The notes below the pieces were generated by a model. The model saw nothing but the letters and a program-made list of their open reading frames with translations. It was not told where the DNA came from and searched no databases. Positions 1 to 7,079 of a DNA stretch of 20,624 nucleotides are shown here, one piece after another (the first letter of the stretch is position 1; the number at the start of each line of letters is the position of its first letter). Source of the DNA: Alteromonadaceae bacterium UBA2620 (GTDB lineage: Bacteria; Pseudomonadota; Gammaproteobacteria; Enterobacterales; Alteromonadaceae); assembly GCA_002339125.1 (NCBI GenBank), contig DDJQ01000019.1, positions 1 to 20,624 of the forward strand, in the 5' to 3' direction. A program made the translations under genes and the position numbers.

Positions 1-80
1 ACAGTTAATCCGAACATAGCCTTAAGAAAAAATCTCGCGCTGGCAGAAAATCTCGTTTTATGTGGCAATCATCATACGCC

Positions 81-109
81 TTGTTAATCAGTAAATTAAG
101 TTCTAATGT
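81..109 (+). promoter_or_regulatory. Possible sigma-70 promoter of the PEP-CTERM-like gene
   Basis: TTGTTA (81-86) and TAATGT (104-109) are separated by 17 bases and lie about 30 bases before the ATG at 137, which has AAAAGGAC as ribosome-binding site. The -10 match is only three of six, so this is a tentative assignment. A 9-base direct repeat, AAAATCTCG, occurs at 29-37 and 47-55 just upstream and could be a regulator site. Confidence 0.3.
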
Positions 110-136
110 TTAATTTCAACTAAAAGGACTTTTACG

Positions 137-892
137 ATGAAAAAAACAATCTTATTTACCGCACTGTCTTTGATCACACTCCACACAACCGCCGCGATAA
201 TCAATGTAAATTTCGAAGGCACCATCGATAGACTCCTTGAAGCCGAATGCACAGAGTACACAAGCTCCTGCAATGATTGGGACTTCGAATATGTATCAAG
301 CTCTAATTTTTACAACAACAACTTAATCTCTACAAATGATATCTTTTCAGGCTTAGCCGTTATAGATACATCTGGAGATTACACGCTCTCAAGCGACGGA
401 TACCAGGCAATATATTCAGATGCAACCCAGTCTGCAAACATTAACGTAAGTGGGCTATCATTCCCCAACGCCACAGAAGACACTTCCTCAATCGGCGACA
501 GCGTATCAATTGTTGATAACCGATCAGGCAGAGATCTCCTAAACGTATCAACCTGGTTTTCTGGAACCGACTACTTTGCTTCTTTTGGTCTTTATCTTCA
601 CGATACTGACGGCAGTGTTTTTTCTGACTTATCTATACCAGCAGCACTAGACTTCAGCATGTTTGAGGCGTTAAATCTCAGCCTGAACTTTGTGCATCGG
701 CCGACCGGTGACCAACTCCACATCGATGCAGATATCACAAATATAAGCTACGAGGAGCAAACCACCAGCTCTGTAGAGCCTAGCAGCGTCGGAGAACCCC
801 CGCTACTATTCCACATCCTATTCTTCGGGCTGATTATATTTGCGCTAAAGGAAAAATCAATTTTGACCAACAGAAGAAAAGCAATAACATAA
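137..892 (+). CDS. Secreted protein with degenerate PEP-CTERM-like C-terminal sorting signal
   Basis: 251 residues. A signal peptide (MKK, hydrophobic stretch, likely cut after Ala19-Ala20) opens the protein. The body is Ser/Thr/Asn/Asp-rich and beta-like, with two cysteines (38 and 45) that could form a disulfide. The last 40 residues have the three parts of an exosortase sorting signal: a Glu-Pro segment (214-222, VEPS and GEPP), a hydrophobic helix (about 223-237), and a basic end (KEK...NRRK). This resembles PEP-CTERM tails, but the usual VPEP motif is imperfect. If functional, the protein would be processed at the inner membrane and exported; no exosortase gene is in the window. The ATG has a good ribosome-binding site (AAAAGGAC). 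The gene is AT-richer than the genes that follow, which may mean later acquisition. No enzymatic motif was recognised. Confidence 0.7.
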   Translation: MKKTILFTALSLITLHTTAAIINVNFEGTIDRLLEAECTEYTSSCNDWDFEYVSSSNFYNNNLISTNDIFSGLAVIDTSGDYTLSSDGYQAIYSDATQSANINVSGLSFPNATEDTSSIGDSVSIVDNRSGRDLLNVSTWFSGTDYFASFGLYLHDTDGSVFSDLSIPAALDFSMFEALNLSLNFVHRPTGDQLHIDADITNISYEEQTTSSVEPSSVGEPPLLFHILFFGLIIFALKEKSILTNRRKAIT

Positions 893-1142
893 CAGCCAAA
901 TACGAATTGCTCTCTCCATAAGCGAATCCCCTGTTTTTCCATAAGAAGGTAGCCTTGATCGTATTTCAGATTATTTTACATGCAGGCGCGATACTATGAT
1001 CCAGTTATGGTGAGGATTGGTAGTTTTGGTTTGCCATTACTTTGGACGTTTTCCAAACCTTGGTTATATAACCGCTAAAAGTACACCATTTCAATGTACT
1101 TCACAGATTATTGTCCGACAAGAGCGATCAACCATTAGCCCG
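893..1142. other. Convergent intergenic region
   Basis: 250 bases between the end of the PEP-CTERM-like gene and the end of cysE (minus). It holds three small inverted repeats: TTTGGA/TCCAAA (1041-1057), a perfect palindrome GGTTATATAACC (1062-1073), and AAGTACA/TGTACTT (1079-1101). Read on the minus strand, the last is followed by TTTTAGC and might be a weak terminator for cysE. No convincing gene was seen. Confidence 0.4.
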
Positions 1143-1958
1143 CTAAGCTTGTTCGTAGGGTTCGTTATCTTCCAGCACATTCTGATTCATGGAGTCGCAG
1201 GGTCGCGGACAACAGGGACGGCCCACCACTTTGGCCGGTACACCTACTACCGTAACATGAGGCGGAACATCGTTAAGCACAACACTGCCTGCGCCCACTT
1301 TTGAACCTTCGCCAATTTCGATATTGCCCAGCACCTTAGCACCCGAGCCGAGCATGACGCCCTGACGAATCTTAGGATGACGGTCGCCGCTCTCGTTACC
1401 AGTACCGCCAAGCGTAACGTTTTGCAGAACCGACACGTTATCTTCGATCACTGCTGTTTCGCCCACCACAATACCTGTGGCGTGGTCGAACATTACGCCC
1501 TTACCAATGGTGGCCGCCGGGTGAATGTCCACTGCAAAGGTTTCTGAATTACGACTTTGTAAAAACAATGCAAGTTGCTGCCGGCCCTGCTGCCACAAGT
1601 AATGCGCCATACGATGCACCTGAACAGCCTGGAAGCCTTTGAAGTGCACCAGCACATTAAGGTAATTGGTTACCGCCGGATCACGGGTGTAAATGGCGCG
1701 AATATCTTCGATAGCCGACTCAACGATGGCCGGTTCCAGCAAGTAGGCTTCGTCCAGAATTTCTCTGATAGTCAGCGCTGGCATCACATCGTCTGCCATT
1801 TTGTTCGACAATATAAAGCTCAGCGAAGACTCAAAGTTATGATGGGTTAAAATGCAGGCATGAATAAAACTCGCTAACAGCGGTTCTTCATCGACAATTT
1901 GACGCGCTTCTTTTTTTAGCTGCAGCCAAAAATCAGCGGTATCGGTCAGTGCATGCAT
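1143..1958 (-). CDS. cysE: Serine O-acetyltransferase
   Basis: 271 residues, close to the E. coli enzyme (273). It acetylates L-serine with acetyl-CoA to O-acetylserine, the committed step of cysteine synthesis, in the cytoplasm. The alpha-helical N-terminal SATase domain covers about 1-140. The left-handed beta helix of hexapeptide repeats covers about 145-240. The catalytic pair corresponds to Asp144 (VDIHPA) and His159 (DHATG), with His194 in DRHPK, all one residue offset from E. coli. The ATG at 1958 is preceded by AGGA at good spacing. The tail is unusual: it contains Cys249, Cys250 and Cys254 and ends in Tyr-Glu-Gln-Ala, whereas classical CysE proteins end in isoleucine, which inserts into the CysK active site. 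Feedback inhibition by cysteine is expected from the family. The gene is transcribed divergently from uvrD. Confidence 0.96.
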   Translation of the reverse strand: MHALTDTADFWLQLKKEARQIVDEEPLLASFIHACILTHHNFESSLSFILSNKMADDVMPALTIREILDEAYLLEPAIVESAIEDIRAIYTRDPAVTNYLNVLVHFKGFQAVQVHRMAHYLWQQGRQQLALFLQSRNSETFAVDIHPAATIGKGVMFDHATGIVVGETAVIEDNVSVLQNVTLGGTGNESGDRHPKIRQGVMLGSGAKVLGNIEIGEGSKVGAGSVVLNDVPPHVTVVGVPAKVVGRPCCPRPCDSMNQNVLEDNEPYEQA

Positions 1959-2283
1959 GGGCGTTCCTAATTAGTTTGCTGTGCGGGTAAGGTTGAACAA
2001 GAATAAACCAGCCAACGCGCGTAGCGGTAACATAACGGTTTATGGCTTCAATTCAAGAGGTAACCCGAAAAAATTGCGATAGCCGGAGAATTCAGCGCGG
2101 TCTGCGACACCGGAAGGTTAATATTACCTTATATCCGACCGGACTTCGCCAGGATCACTTTCACTAAGTTGCTACGGGCAATAATCCGCCATTATTGTGC
2201 AAGCGCGGTTTAACGCAGTAGGCTTTAATGGCATACTTTGCTTTTTATGGCCTGAATAAAAATACAGGTGTTTTTGTATTGTT
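1959..2283. other. Divergent cysE-uvrD intergenic region
   Basis: 325 bases without a convincing gene; it should carry the promoters of cysE (minus) and uvrD (plus). Visible elements: a hyphenated palindrome AAGGT-N7-ACCTT (2114-2130) centred on TAATATT; an AT-rich hairpin CAATAAT-CCGCC-ATTATTG (2179-2197); and the LexA-like box at 2252-2267 listed separately. The first two could be operators but match no binding consensus I can name. Confidence 0.5.
2252..2267 (+). promoter_or_regulatory. LexA (SOS) box candidate upstream of uvrD
   Basis: CTGAATAAAAATACAG has the layout of the gammaproteobacterial LexA site CTGT-N8-ACAG, with one mismatch in the left arm (CTGA for CTGT) and the expected AT-rich spacer. 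It ends 16 bases before the uvrD ATG. uvrD of E. coli is a known SOS gene with a LexA site in its promoter, so both position and sequence fit. Repression here would also affect the downstream GGDEF gene if the two are co-transcribed. Confidence 0.6.
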
Positions 2284-4452
2284 ATGGATGTTTCTGAGTT
2301 ACTCGACGAATTAAACGATAAACAGCGTGATGCCGTGGCCGCACCGCTGTCTAATATGCTGGTACTGGCGGGTGCTGGTAGTGGTAAAACCCGTGTACTG
2401 GTGCATCGCATCGCGTGGTTAATGCAGGTAGAGAATATCGCCCCTTACAGTATTCTGGCGGTAACCTTTACTAACAAGGCTGCGCGGGAAATGCGCGGGC
2501 GTATTGAGCATGTAATGGGCCGGCCGTTAAATACCATGTGGATAGGCACCTTCCATGGCCTGGCGCACCGTTTGTTGCGTGCTCACTACGCTGAAGCCAA
2601 TCTGCCGGAAAATTTTCAAATCCTTGACTCAGACGACCAATACCGACTGGTGCGCCGGGTGCTTAAGGCCATGAACCTGGATGAAAAACACTGGGCGCCA
2701 CGGCAAATCCAATGGTACATCAACGGTAATAAAGACGAAGGTCTGCGCCCCCAGCACATTGAAACCCACGGCGATCATACCCAACAGAAAATGCGCGATA
2801 TCTATGCCGCGTATCAGGAAGCCTGCGACCGCTCCGGACTGGTAGACTTTGCTGAGCTATTGCTGCGCGCCCACGAATTATGGGTTAAGAATCCCGATGT
2901 GCTTGCTCACTATCAGCGCCGCTTCCGCGCCGTGCTGGTAGACGAATTCCAGGATACCAACAATATCCAGTACGCCTGGTTACGCCTGCTGTGTAATCAG
3001 GACAACAACATTATGATTGTGGGTGACGATGACCAGTCTATTTATGGCTGGCGTGGCGCAAATGTAGATAACATCCAGCACTTCCTGAAAGACTTCGACG
3101 GCGCATCAACCATTCGCCTGGAACAGAATTACCGGTCTACCGCGACCATACTTAAAGCCGCCAATACGGTTATCGATAATAATCAGGGCCGGCTGGGTAA
3201 AGAATTGTGGACCGACGGCGACGATGGCGAACCGATTTCGATTTATGCCGGTTTCAACGATCTTGATGAAGCGCGCTTTATTGTTGCGCAGATTTCCGAC
3301 TGGCATAACCAGGGTAATCAGTTAAAAGAAGTGGCCATTTTATATCGCAACAACGCCCAGTCGCGGGTACTGGAAGAAGCCTTGCTGCATCAGAGCCTTC
3401 CCTACCGCATATACGGCGGTCTGCGCTTCTTCGAACGGCAGGAAATTAAAGATGCGCTGGGCTATATGCGCCTGGTCAACCACGCCCATGATGACGCCGC
3501 GTTTGAGCGGGTAGTCAATACGCCCAGTCGCGGTTTGGGTGAGCGCACGCTGGCCACCATTCGCGAGCAAACCCGTTTGCAGGATTGCTCTATGTGGCAG
3601 GCCAGCTTACAGCTATTGCAGGATGGCAGCCTGAAAGGCCGCGCCGCCAATGCGCTGAATGCCTTTATTGAGCTTATCAATAAACTGGCCGACGAGTTTG
3701 AGGGCCAGCCGCTGGAAGAACAAGCCAACAAAGCCATTAATCAGTCAGGCCTGTATGCCATGTACCAGGCTGAGAAGGGCGAAAAAGCCCAGGCCCGCCT
3801 GGAAAACTTAGAAGAACTGGTTACCGCCTGTAAGCAGTTTGTGATCCCGGAAGAAGCCGACGAAATGACCCCGTTGCAGGCTTTCCTTGCCCACGCTTCT
3901 TTGGAAGCCGGTGAGACCCAGGCCAGCGGCGATCAGGATGCAGTGCAGCTAATGACCATTCATACCGCTAAGGGGTTGGAATTTCCGCTGGTATTTATAG
4001 CCGGGGTGGAAGAAGGCATGTTCCCCAGCCAGATGACCAACGACGAGCCTGGCCGTATGGAAGAAGAGCGCCGCCTGTGTTACGTAGGCATGACCCGGGC
4101 AATGAAAAAGCTGTATATGACCTACGCCGAAATGCGCCGGGTATACGGGCAGGAAAAATATCACACAGCCTCACGCTTTTTACGGGAAATTCCCAGCGAA
4201 TGTGTGGAAGAAATCCGCCTGACGTCTACAGTATCAAGACCGGTCACAAGTCGTTTCAGCAATGCAGCGTCCCATGAGCGGATGGAGCAAAGTGGTTTTT
4301 CACTGGGTCAGCGGGTAAGACACCGCAAGTTTGGTGAAGGCGTAGTGCTAAACTATGAAGGTAGTGGCGATCATGCCCGGGTTCAGGTGAATTTTGATGA
4401 ATTCGGCAGCAAGTGGCTGGTACTGAGTTTCGCCAAATTAGAGGTGATATAG
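2284..4452 (+). CDS. uvrD: DNA helicase II (UvrD, superfamily 1)
   Basis: 722 residues, full length for UvrD (E. coli 720). It is a 3'-5' helicase acting in nucleotide excision repair and mismatch repair and in removing RecA filaments. The N-terminus MDVSELLDELNDKQRDAVAA closely follows E. coli UvrD and fixes the start. Motif I GAGSGKT is at 30-36, motif II VDEFQDTN at about 219-226, and GDDDQSIYGWRGA follows as motif III. Motif IV to VI segments include LEQNYRST and the LCYVGMTRAMKKL region. The C-terminal Tudor-like domain that binds RNA polymerase is present (GQRVRHRKFGEGVVL, then the FDEFGSKWL segment). There is no strong ribosome-binding site before the ATG. The gene is followed after 9 bases by the GGDEF response regulator, whose AGGA overlaps the uvrD stop. 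Confidence 0.98.
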   Translation: MDVSELLDELNDKQRDAVAAPLSNMLVLAGAGSGKTRVLVHRIAWLMQVENIAPYSILAVTFTNKAAREMRGRIEHVMGRPLNTMWIGTFHGLAHRLLRAHYAEANLPENFQILDSDDQYRLVRRVLKAMNLDEKHWAPRQIQWYINGNKDEGLRPQHIETHGDHTQQKMRDIYAAYQEACDRSGLVDFAELLLRAHELWVKNPDVLAHYQRRFRAVLVDEFQDTNNIQYAWLRLLCNQDNNIMIVGDDDQSIYGWRGANVDNIQHFLKDFDGASTIRLEQNYRSTATILKAANTVIDNNQGRLGKELWTDGDDGEPISIYAGFNDLDEARFIVAQISDWHNQGNQLKEVAILYRNNAQSRVLEEALLHQSLPYRIYGGLRFFERQEIKDALGYMRLVNHAHDDAAFERVVNTPSRGLGERTLATIREQTRLQDCSMWQASLQLLQDGSLKGRAANALNAFIELINKLADEFEGQPLEEQANKAINQSGLYAMYQAEKGEKAQARLENLEELVTACKQFVIPEEADEMTPLQAFLAHASLEAGETQASGDQDAVQLMTIHTAKGLEFPLVFIAGVEEGMFPSQMTNDEPGRMEEERRLCYVGMTRAMKKLYMTYAEMRRVYGQEKYHTASRFLREIPSECVEEIRLTSTVSRPVTSRFSNAASHERMEQSGFSLGQRVRHRKFGEGVVLNYEGSGDHARVQVNFDEFGSKWLVLSFAKLEVI

Positions 4453-4461
4453 GACGCATTA

Positions 4462-5715
4462 ATGCAGCAGAAGGTGCTGATAATTGAAGACAGTGCGAGT
4501 AGCATCAGCCTGCTGACCAAGCTGGTTGAAATGGCGCAATTAAGGCCGGTACTCGCCACTTCACTGACTGCTGCCAAACATATTTTTATTCACAGCGACC
4601 CGGAAGATTACCTGTGCGCCATTGTCGACTATGACCTGCCGGACGCTCCCAACGGTGAGGCAATCGACTTCGCCGTCAAAAGTTACCTGCCCACCATTGT
4701 TACCACAACCAGACTCGATGAGGACATTCGTAAAGCAGTGCTGTCACGGGATGTAGTGGATTATATTCCCAAAGAAAACGCGCAGATTTTTGATTACCTC
4801 ATGCGCCTGATAGGCCGGCTTGAGAAAAACAAAACCACCGGTGTGCTGGTTATTAATCCCAAACGCAATGAGCGCTCCGCCATGGCAGCCCTGTTGCGCC
4901 GGCATAACTTCATTACCTATGAATGTGCCACCGCCGCTCAGGCGGAGACCCTCCTCGATGAACACAGTCACATTAAACTGGTGTTTGTTGACAGTGATAT
5001 TCAGGATAAGCCGCCTACCCAGTTTGTTGCCTGGCTGCGCAAACAATACAGTAAGGAAGATCTGGCGATAATTGGTATCGCTAATGATCGCAACAATCTG
5101 CTCTCGGCACGCTTTATAAAAAGTGGTGCCAATGATTTCGTGCGGAAACCTTATCACCTGGAGGAGTTTCTTTGCCGGGTAAACCAGAACATTGAACTGC
5201 TGGAAAATGTAGAAACCATCAGACGCACGGCGAATACCGACTACCTCACAGGTTTACCTAACCGCCGCCACTTTTTCTATACCGTAAATAAAATGCAGCG
5301 CAACCAGCCAGCCAATCAGGCGCTGGCGTTACTCGATTTAGATTTTTTTAAAGCTATTAACGACACCCATGGCCATGACGCCGGCGATGAAGTGCTCAAA
5401 GTGGTAGCCAACCGCCTCGCGGTGATGTGTGCAGATGTGATTATTGCGCGCTTTGGCGGTGAGGAATTTTGCCTGTATTTGCCCGACACCACTCCTCACA
5501 ACGCAGTAAGCCGACTTGAAGATATACGTCGTAACATCAGTGAACACCCGGTTAAATTCGGCGAACTGACCTTAAATGTAACAGTCAGCATCGGCCTTAC
5601 CACACGAAGTGATCATAATATTCAGGCCATGCTCACCACCGCCGACAAACTGCTCTACCAGGCCAAACACAACGGCCGTAACAGAGTGGAACATGATGCC
5701 CCTTCTGGCTCTTAA
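4462..5715 (+). CDS. Response regulator diguanylate cyclase, REC-REC-GGDEF
   Basis: 417 residues, cytoplasmic, no membrane segment. REC1 (about 3-118) is intact: acidic pair Glu9-Asp10, probable phospho-acceptor Asp56 in VDYDLP, and Lys104. REC2 (about 126-246) keeps Asp177 and Lys229, but the usual acidic pair is replaced by Asn132-Pro133, so it probably cannot bind magnesium normally. The GGDEF domain (about 258-410) starts with DYLTGLPNRR, has LDLDFFKAIND, and carries the active-site motif GGEEF at 332-336. It should therefore make c-di-GMP from two GTP. The inhibitory I-site RxxD is absent: the equivalent residues are Cys-Ala-Asp-Val. The ATG is 9 bases after uvrD, with AGGA partly inside the uvrD stop region, indicating co-expression. 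No cognate histidine kinase is nearby. Confidence 0.93.
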   Translation: MQQKVLIIEDSASSISLLTKLVEMAQLRPVLATSLTAAKHIFIHSDPEDYLCAIVDYDLPDAPNGEAIDFAVKSYLPTIVTTTRLDEDIRKAVLSRDVVDYIPKENAQIFDYLMRLIGRLEKNKTTGVLVINPKRNERSAMAALLRRHNFITYECATAAQAETLLDEHSHIKLVFVDSDIQDKPPTQFVAWLRKQYSKEDLAIIGIANDRNNLLSARFIKSGANDFVRKPYHLEEFLCRVNQNIELLENVETIRRTANTDYLTGLPNRRHFFYTVNKMQRNQPANQALALLDLDFFKAINDTHGHDAGDEVLKVVANRLAVMCADVIIARFGGEEFCLYLPDTTPHNAVSRLEDIRRNISEHPVKFGELTLNVTVSIGLTTRSDHNIQAMLTTADKLLYQAKHNGRNRVEHDAPSGS

Positions 5716-5759
5716 TGCTAGGAACCTGTGTTGTCAGCATTACGATTGCTTTATACAAA

Positions 5760-6153
5760 TTACCTGACAAGCTCTAAAATCTCTTCTCCGTCAAAACTAA
5801 CAGTTAATTGACTGCAGCCTTCTGAGACCATCTGTACATCAACAAACGAATCGTCTGTCGCACTATACATCCTGTGCGGCCCACAGCGTAGCATTTGATG
5901 TTGGTTTTAAGGCCTTAAAAACAACTAAGCCAAGTGCTTTTTTATTGTTGTCATGGGAATAGACAGTGATCTCAGACTTATTTAAGTCGATTAATAGTTC
6001 TGCGGGCTTAGCTGAGTGATTCCATACGCCCGAGATATCACACTCACTTTTCGCCTGCACAGAAAAAATTGAGACCACCAGAATGGAACTAAAAACTGAG
6101 AGCACGATGATTAAGCCCGACACCCATGCCGGACTATCCTGTAATACGCTCAT
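5760..6153 (-). pseudogene. Small conserved-looking membrane/secreted protein with a frameshift near the 3' end
   Basis: The ATG at 6153 overlaps the rarD stop (ATGA), so translation is probably coupled. The open frame gives 96 residues: a hydrophobic segment at about 11-31 (signal peptide or anchor), then Cys38 and the GVWNHSAKPAELLIDLN segment, ending ...LWAAQDV at a TAG (5863-5865). In the next frame, the coding-like sequence continues without a break from 5867 to a TAA at 5760-5762. It gives 35 residues starting YSATDDSFVDVQM and ending EEILELVR, including a cysteine that could pair with Cys38. Restoring the frame gives about 131 residues. Loss of one TA from a TATA run (or gain of one base) at about 5865-5868 explains it. 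It could instead be a +1 recoding event at the UAG, or a sequencing error. Family not recognised. Confidence 0.6.
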
Positions 6154-7064
6154 GCCGCCCGTAACACCTTACGCTGCTGGCGGTAGGTTTTCAGTGAGTC
6201 GAGGCTAAATAACACCAGGCCACACCACACAAAGCCAAAGGTGACGAGTCTGGCGGGTTCCAGCGGTTCGTCGTACATCCCTACTGCAAAGATAAACATC
6301 AACGTTGGGCCGATGTACTGAATAAGCCCGAGCGTAGTAAACATGATCCGTTTAGCCGCTGCATTAAACGCCAGCAGCGGCAGTGTGGTAACCACTCCGG
6401 CAGCCATCAGCCAGGCATTTAACGACCATTCGTTGGTGAGCATATTGGCCTCAGCAGAAGCAAAATACACCCAGTACAGCGCCGCAAACGGCAACAACAC
6501 CAGAGTTTCCATAAACAATCCAGGCAGTGGCTCTACGGGGATTTGCTTGCGTAACAGGCCATAGATAGCAAAACTGCCCGCTAGTAACAACGCGACCCAG
6601 GGCAAGGTACCGTGGGCAATAATGATATTCGCCACGCCGATAATCGCCAGCACCACTGCGGCTTTTTGCATGGTGCGCAACCGTTCATTTAAAAACAACC
6701 GGGCCAGAAACACATTTAGCAACGGGTTTATGTAATAACCAAGGCTGGCTTCGAGCATCTTATCGGCATTGATAGCCCAGATGAACAGCAGCCAGTTACC
6801 GCCGAGCAACACACTGGCCACGGCAAGTAATCCCATTAACCGTTTGGAGCGGAAAATGGCTTTGACCTTGGCAAACTGCCCTAAGCCAAGCAGCAGCAAC
6901 GCCAGTAACGCCGCCGACCAGACAATTCGATGCATCAGAATATCCGGCGCCGGTACACTGGCAATTTGCTTAAAATATAATGGGGCAATACCCCACATGG
7001 TGTAGGCCGCCACCGCATAAAGAAGACCGGCGGTAGCCTGGCGTTGAGTAGCCTCAGCGTTCAA
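6150..7064 (-). CDS. rarD: EamA/DMT-family permease, RarD type
   Basis: 304 residues with about ten hydrophobic helices in two EamA-like repeats, matching the RarD branch of the drug/metabolite transporter superfamily in the inner membrane. Diagnostic stretches are AAYTMWGIAPLYFKQI near the N-terminus, the GNWLLFIWAIN segment, ASLGYYINPLLNVFLARLFL, and LGLIQYIGPTLMFIFAV near the C-terminus. The substrate is unknown; the name comes from chloramphenicol-sensitivity work on homologues. The start is taken as TTG (7064) because AAAAGGAA lies at ideal spacing and no in-frame ATG occurs before the first helix. It begins 15 bases after mgtE ends and its stop overlaps the ATG of the next small gene, so mgtE-rarD-small gene looks like one transcription unit. 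Confidence 0.92.
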   Translation of the reverse strand: MNAEATQRQATAGLLYAVAAYTMWGIAPLYFKQIASVPAPDILMHRIVWSAALLALLLLGLGQFAKVKAIFRSKRLMGLLAVASVLLGGNWLLFIWAINADKMLEASLGYYINPLLNVFLARLFLNERLRTMQKAAVVLAIIGVANIIIAHGTLPWVALLLAGSFAIYGLLRKQIPVEPLPGLFMETLVLLPFAALYWVYFASAEANMLTNEWSLNAWLMAAGVVTTLPLLAFNAAAKRIMFTTLGLIQYIGPTLMFIFAVGMYDEPLEPARLVTFGFVWCGLVLFSLDSLKTYRQQRKVLRAA

Positions 7065-7079
7065 AGCGTTTCCTTTTCA

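Noticed and set aside
38..80. Sigma-54 promoter (TGGCA motifs) before the PEP-CTERM-like gene
   Set aside because: Both TGGCA motifs lack a GC at the required -12 distance, so the -24/-12 pattern is not met.
1017..1304. Plus-strand open frame of about 95 codons across the cysE 3' end
   Set aside because: It overlaps cysE antisense, has no ribosome-binding site and its protein has no recognisable fold; it is a shadow of cysE codons.
2262..2279. ATACA-N8-TGTAT inverted repeat next to the uvrD start, considered as the LexA site
   Set aside because: LexA half-sites face the other way (CTGT ... ACAG); the correctly oriented site at 2252-2267 overlaps it and fits better.
4744..5157. Minus-strand open frame of 137 codons inside the GGDEF gene
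   Set aside because: Fully antisense to the REC domains; no start signal and no family resemblance.
5713..5742. TAATGCT/AGCATTA hairpin after the GGDEF gene as terminator
   Set aside because: The stem is AT-rich with a 16-base loop, and no T run follows, so it is not a convincing terminator.
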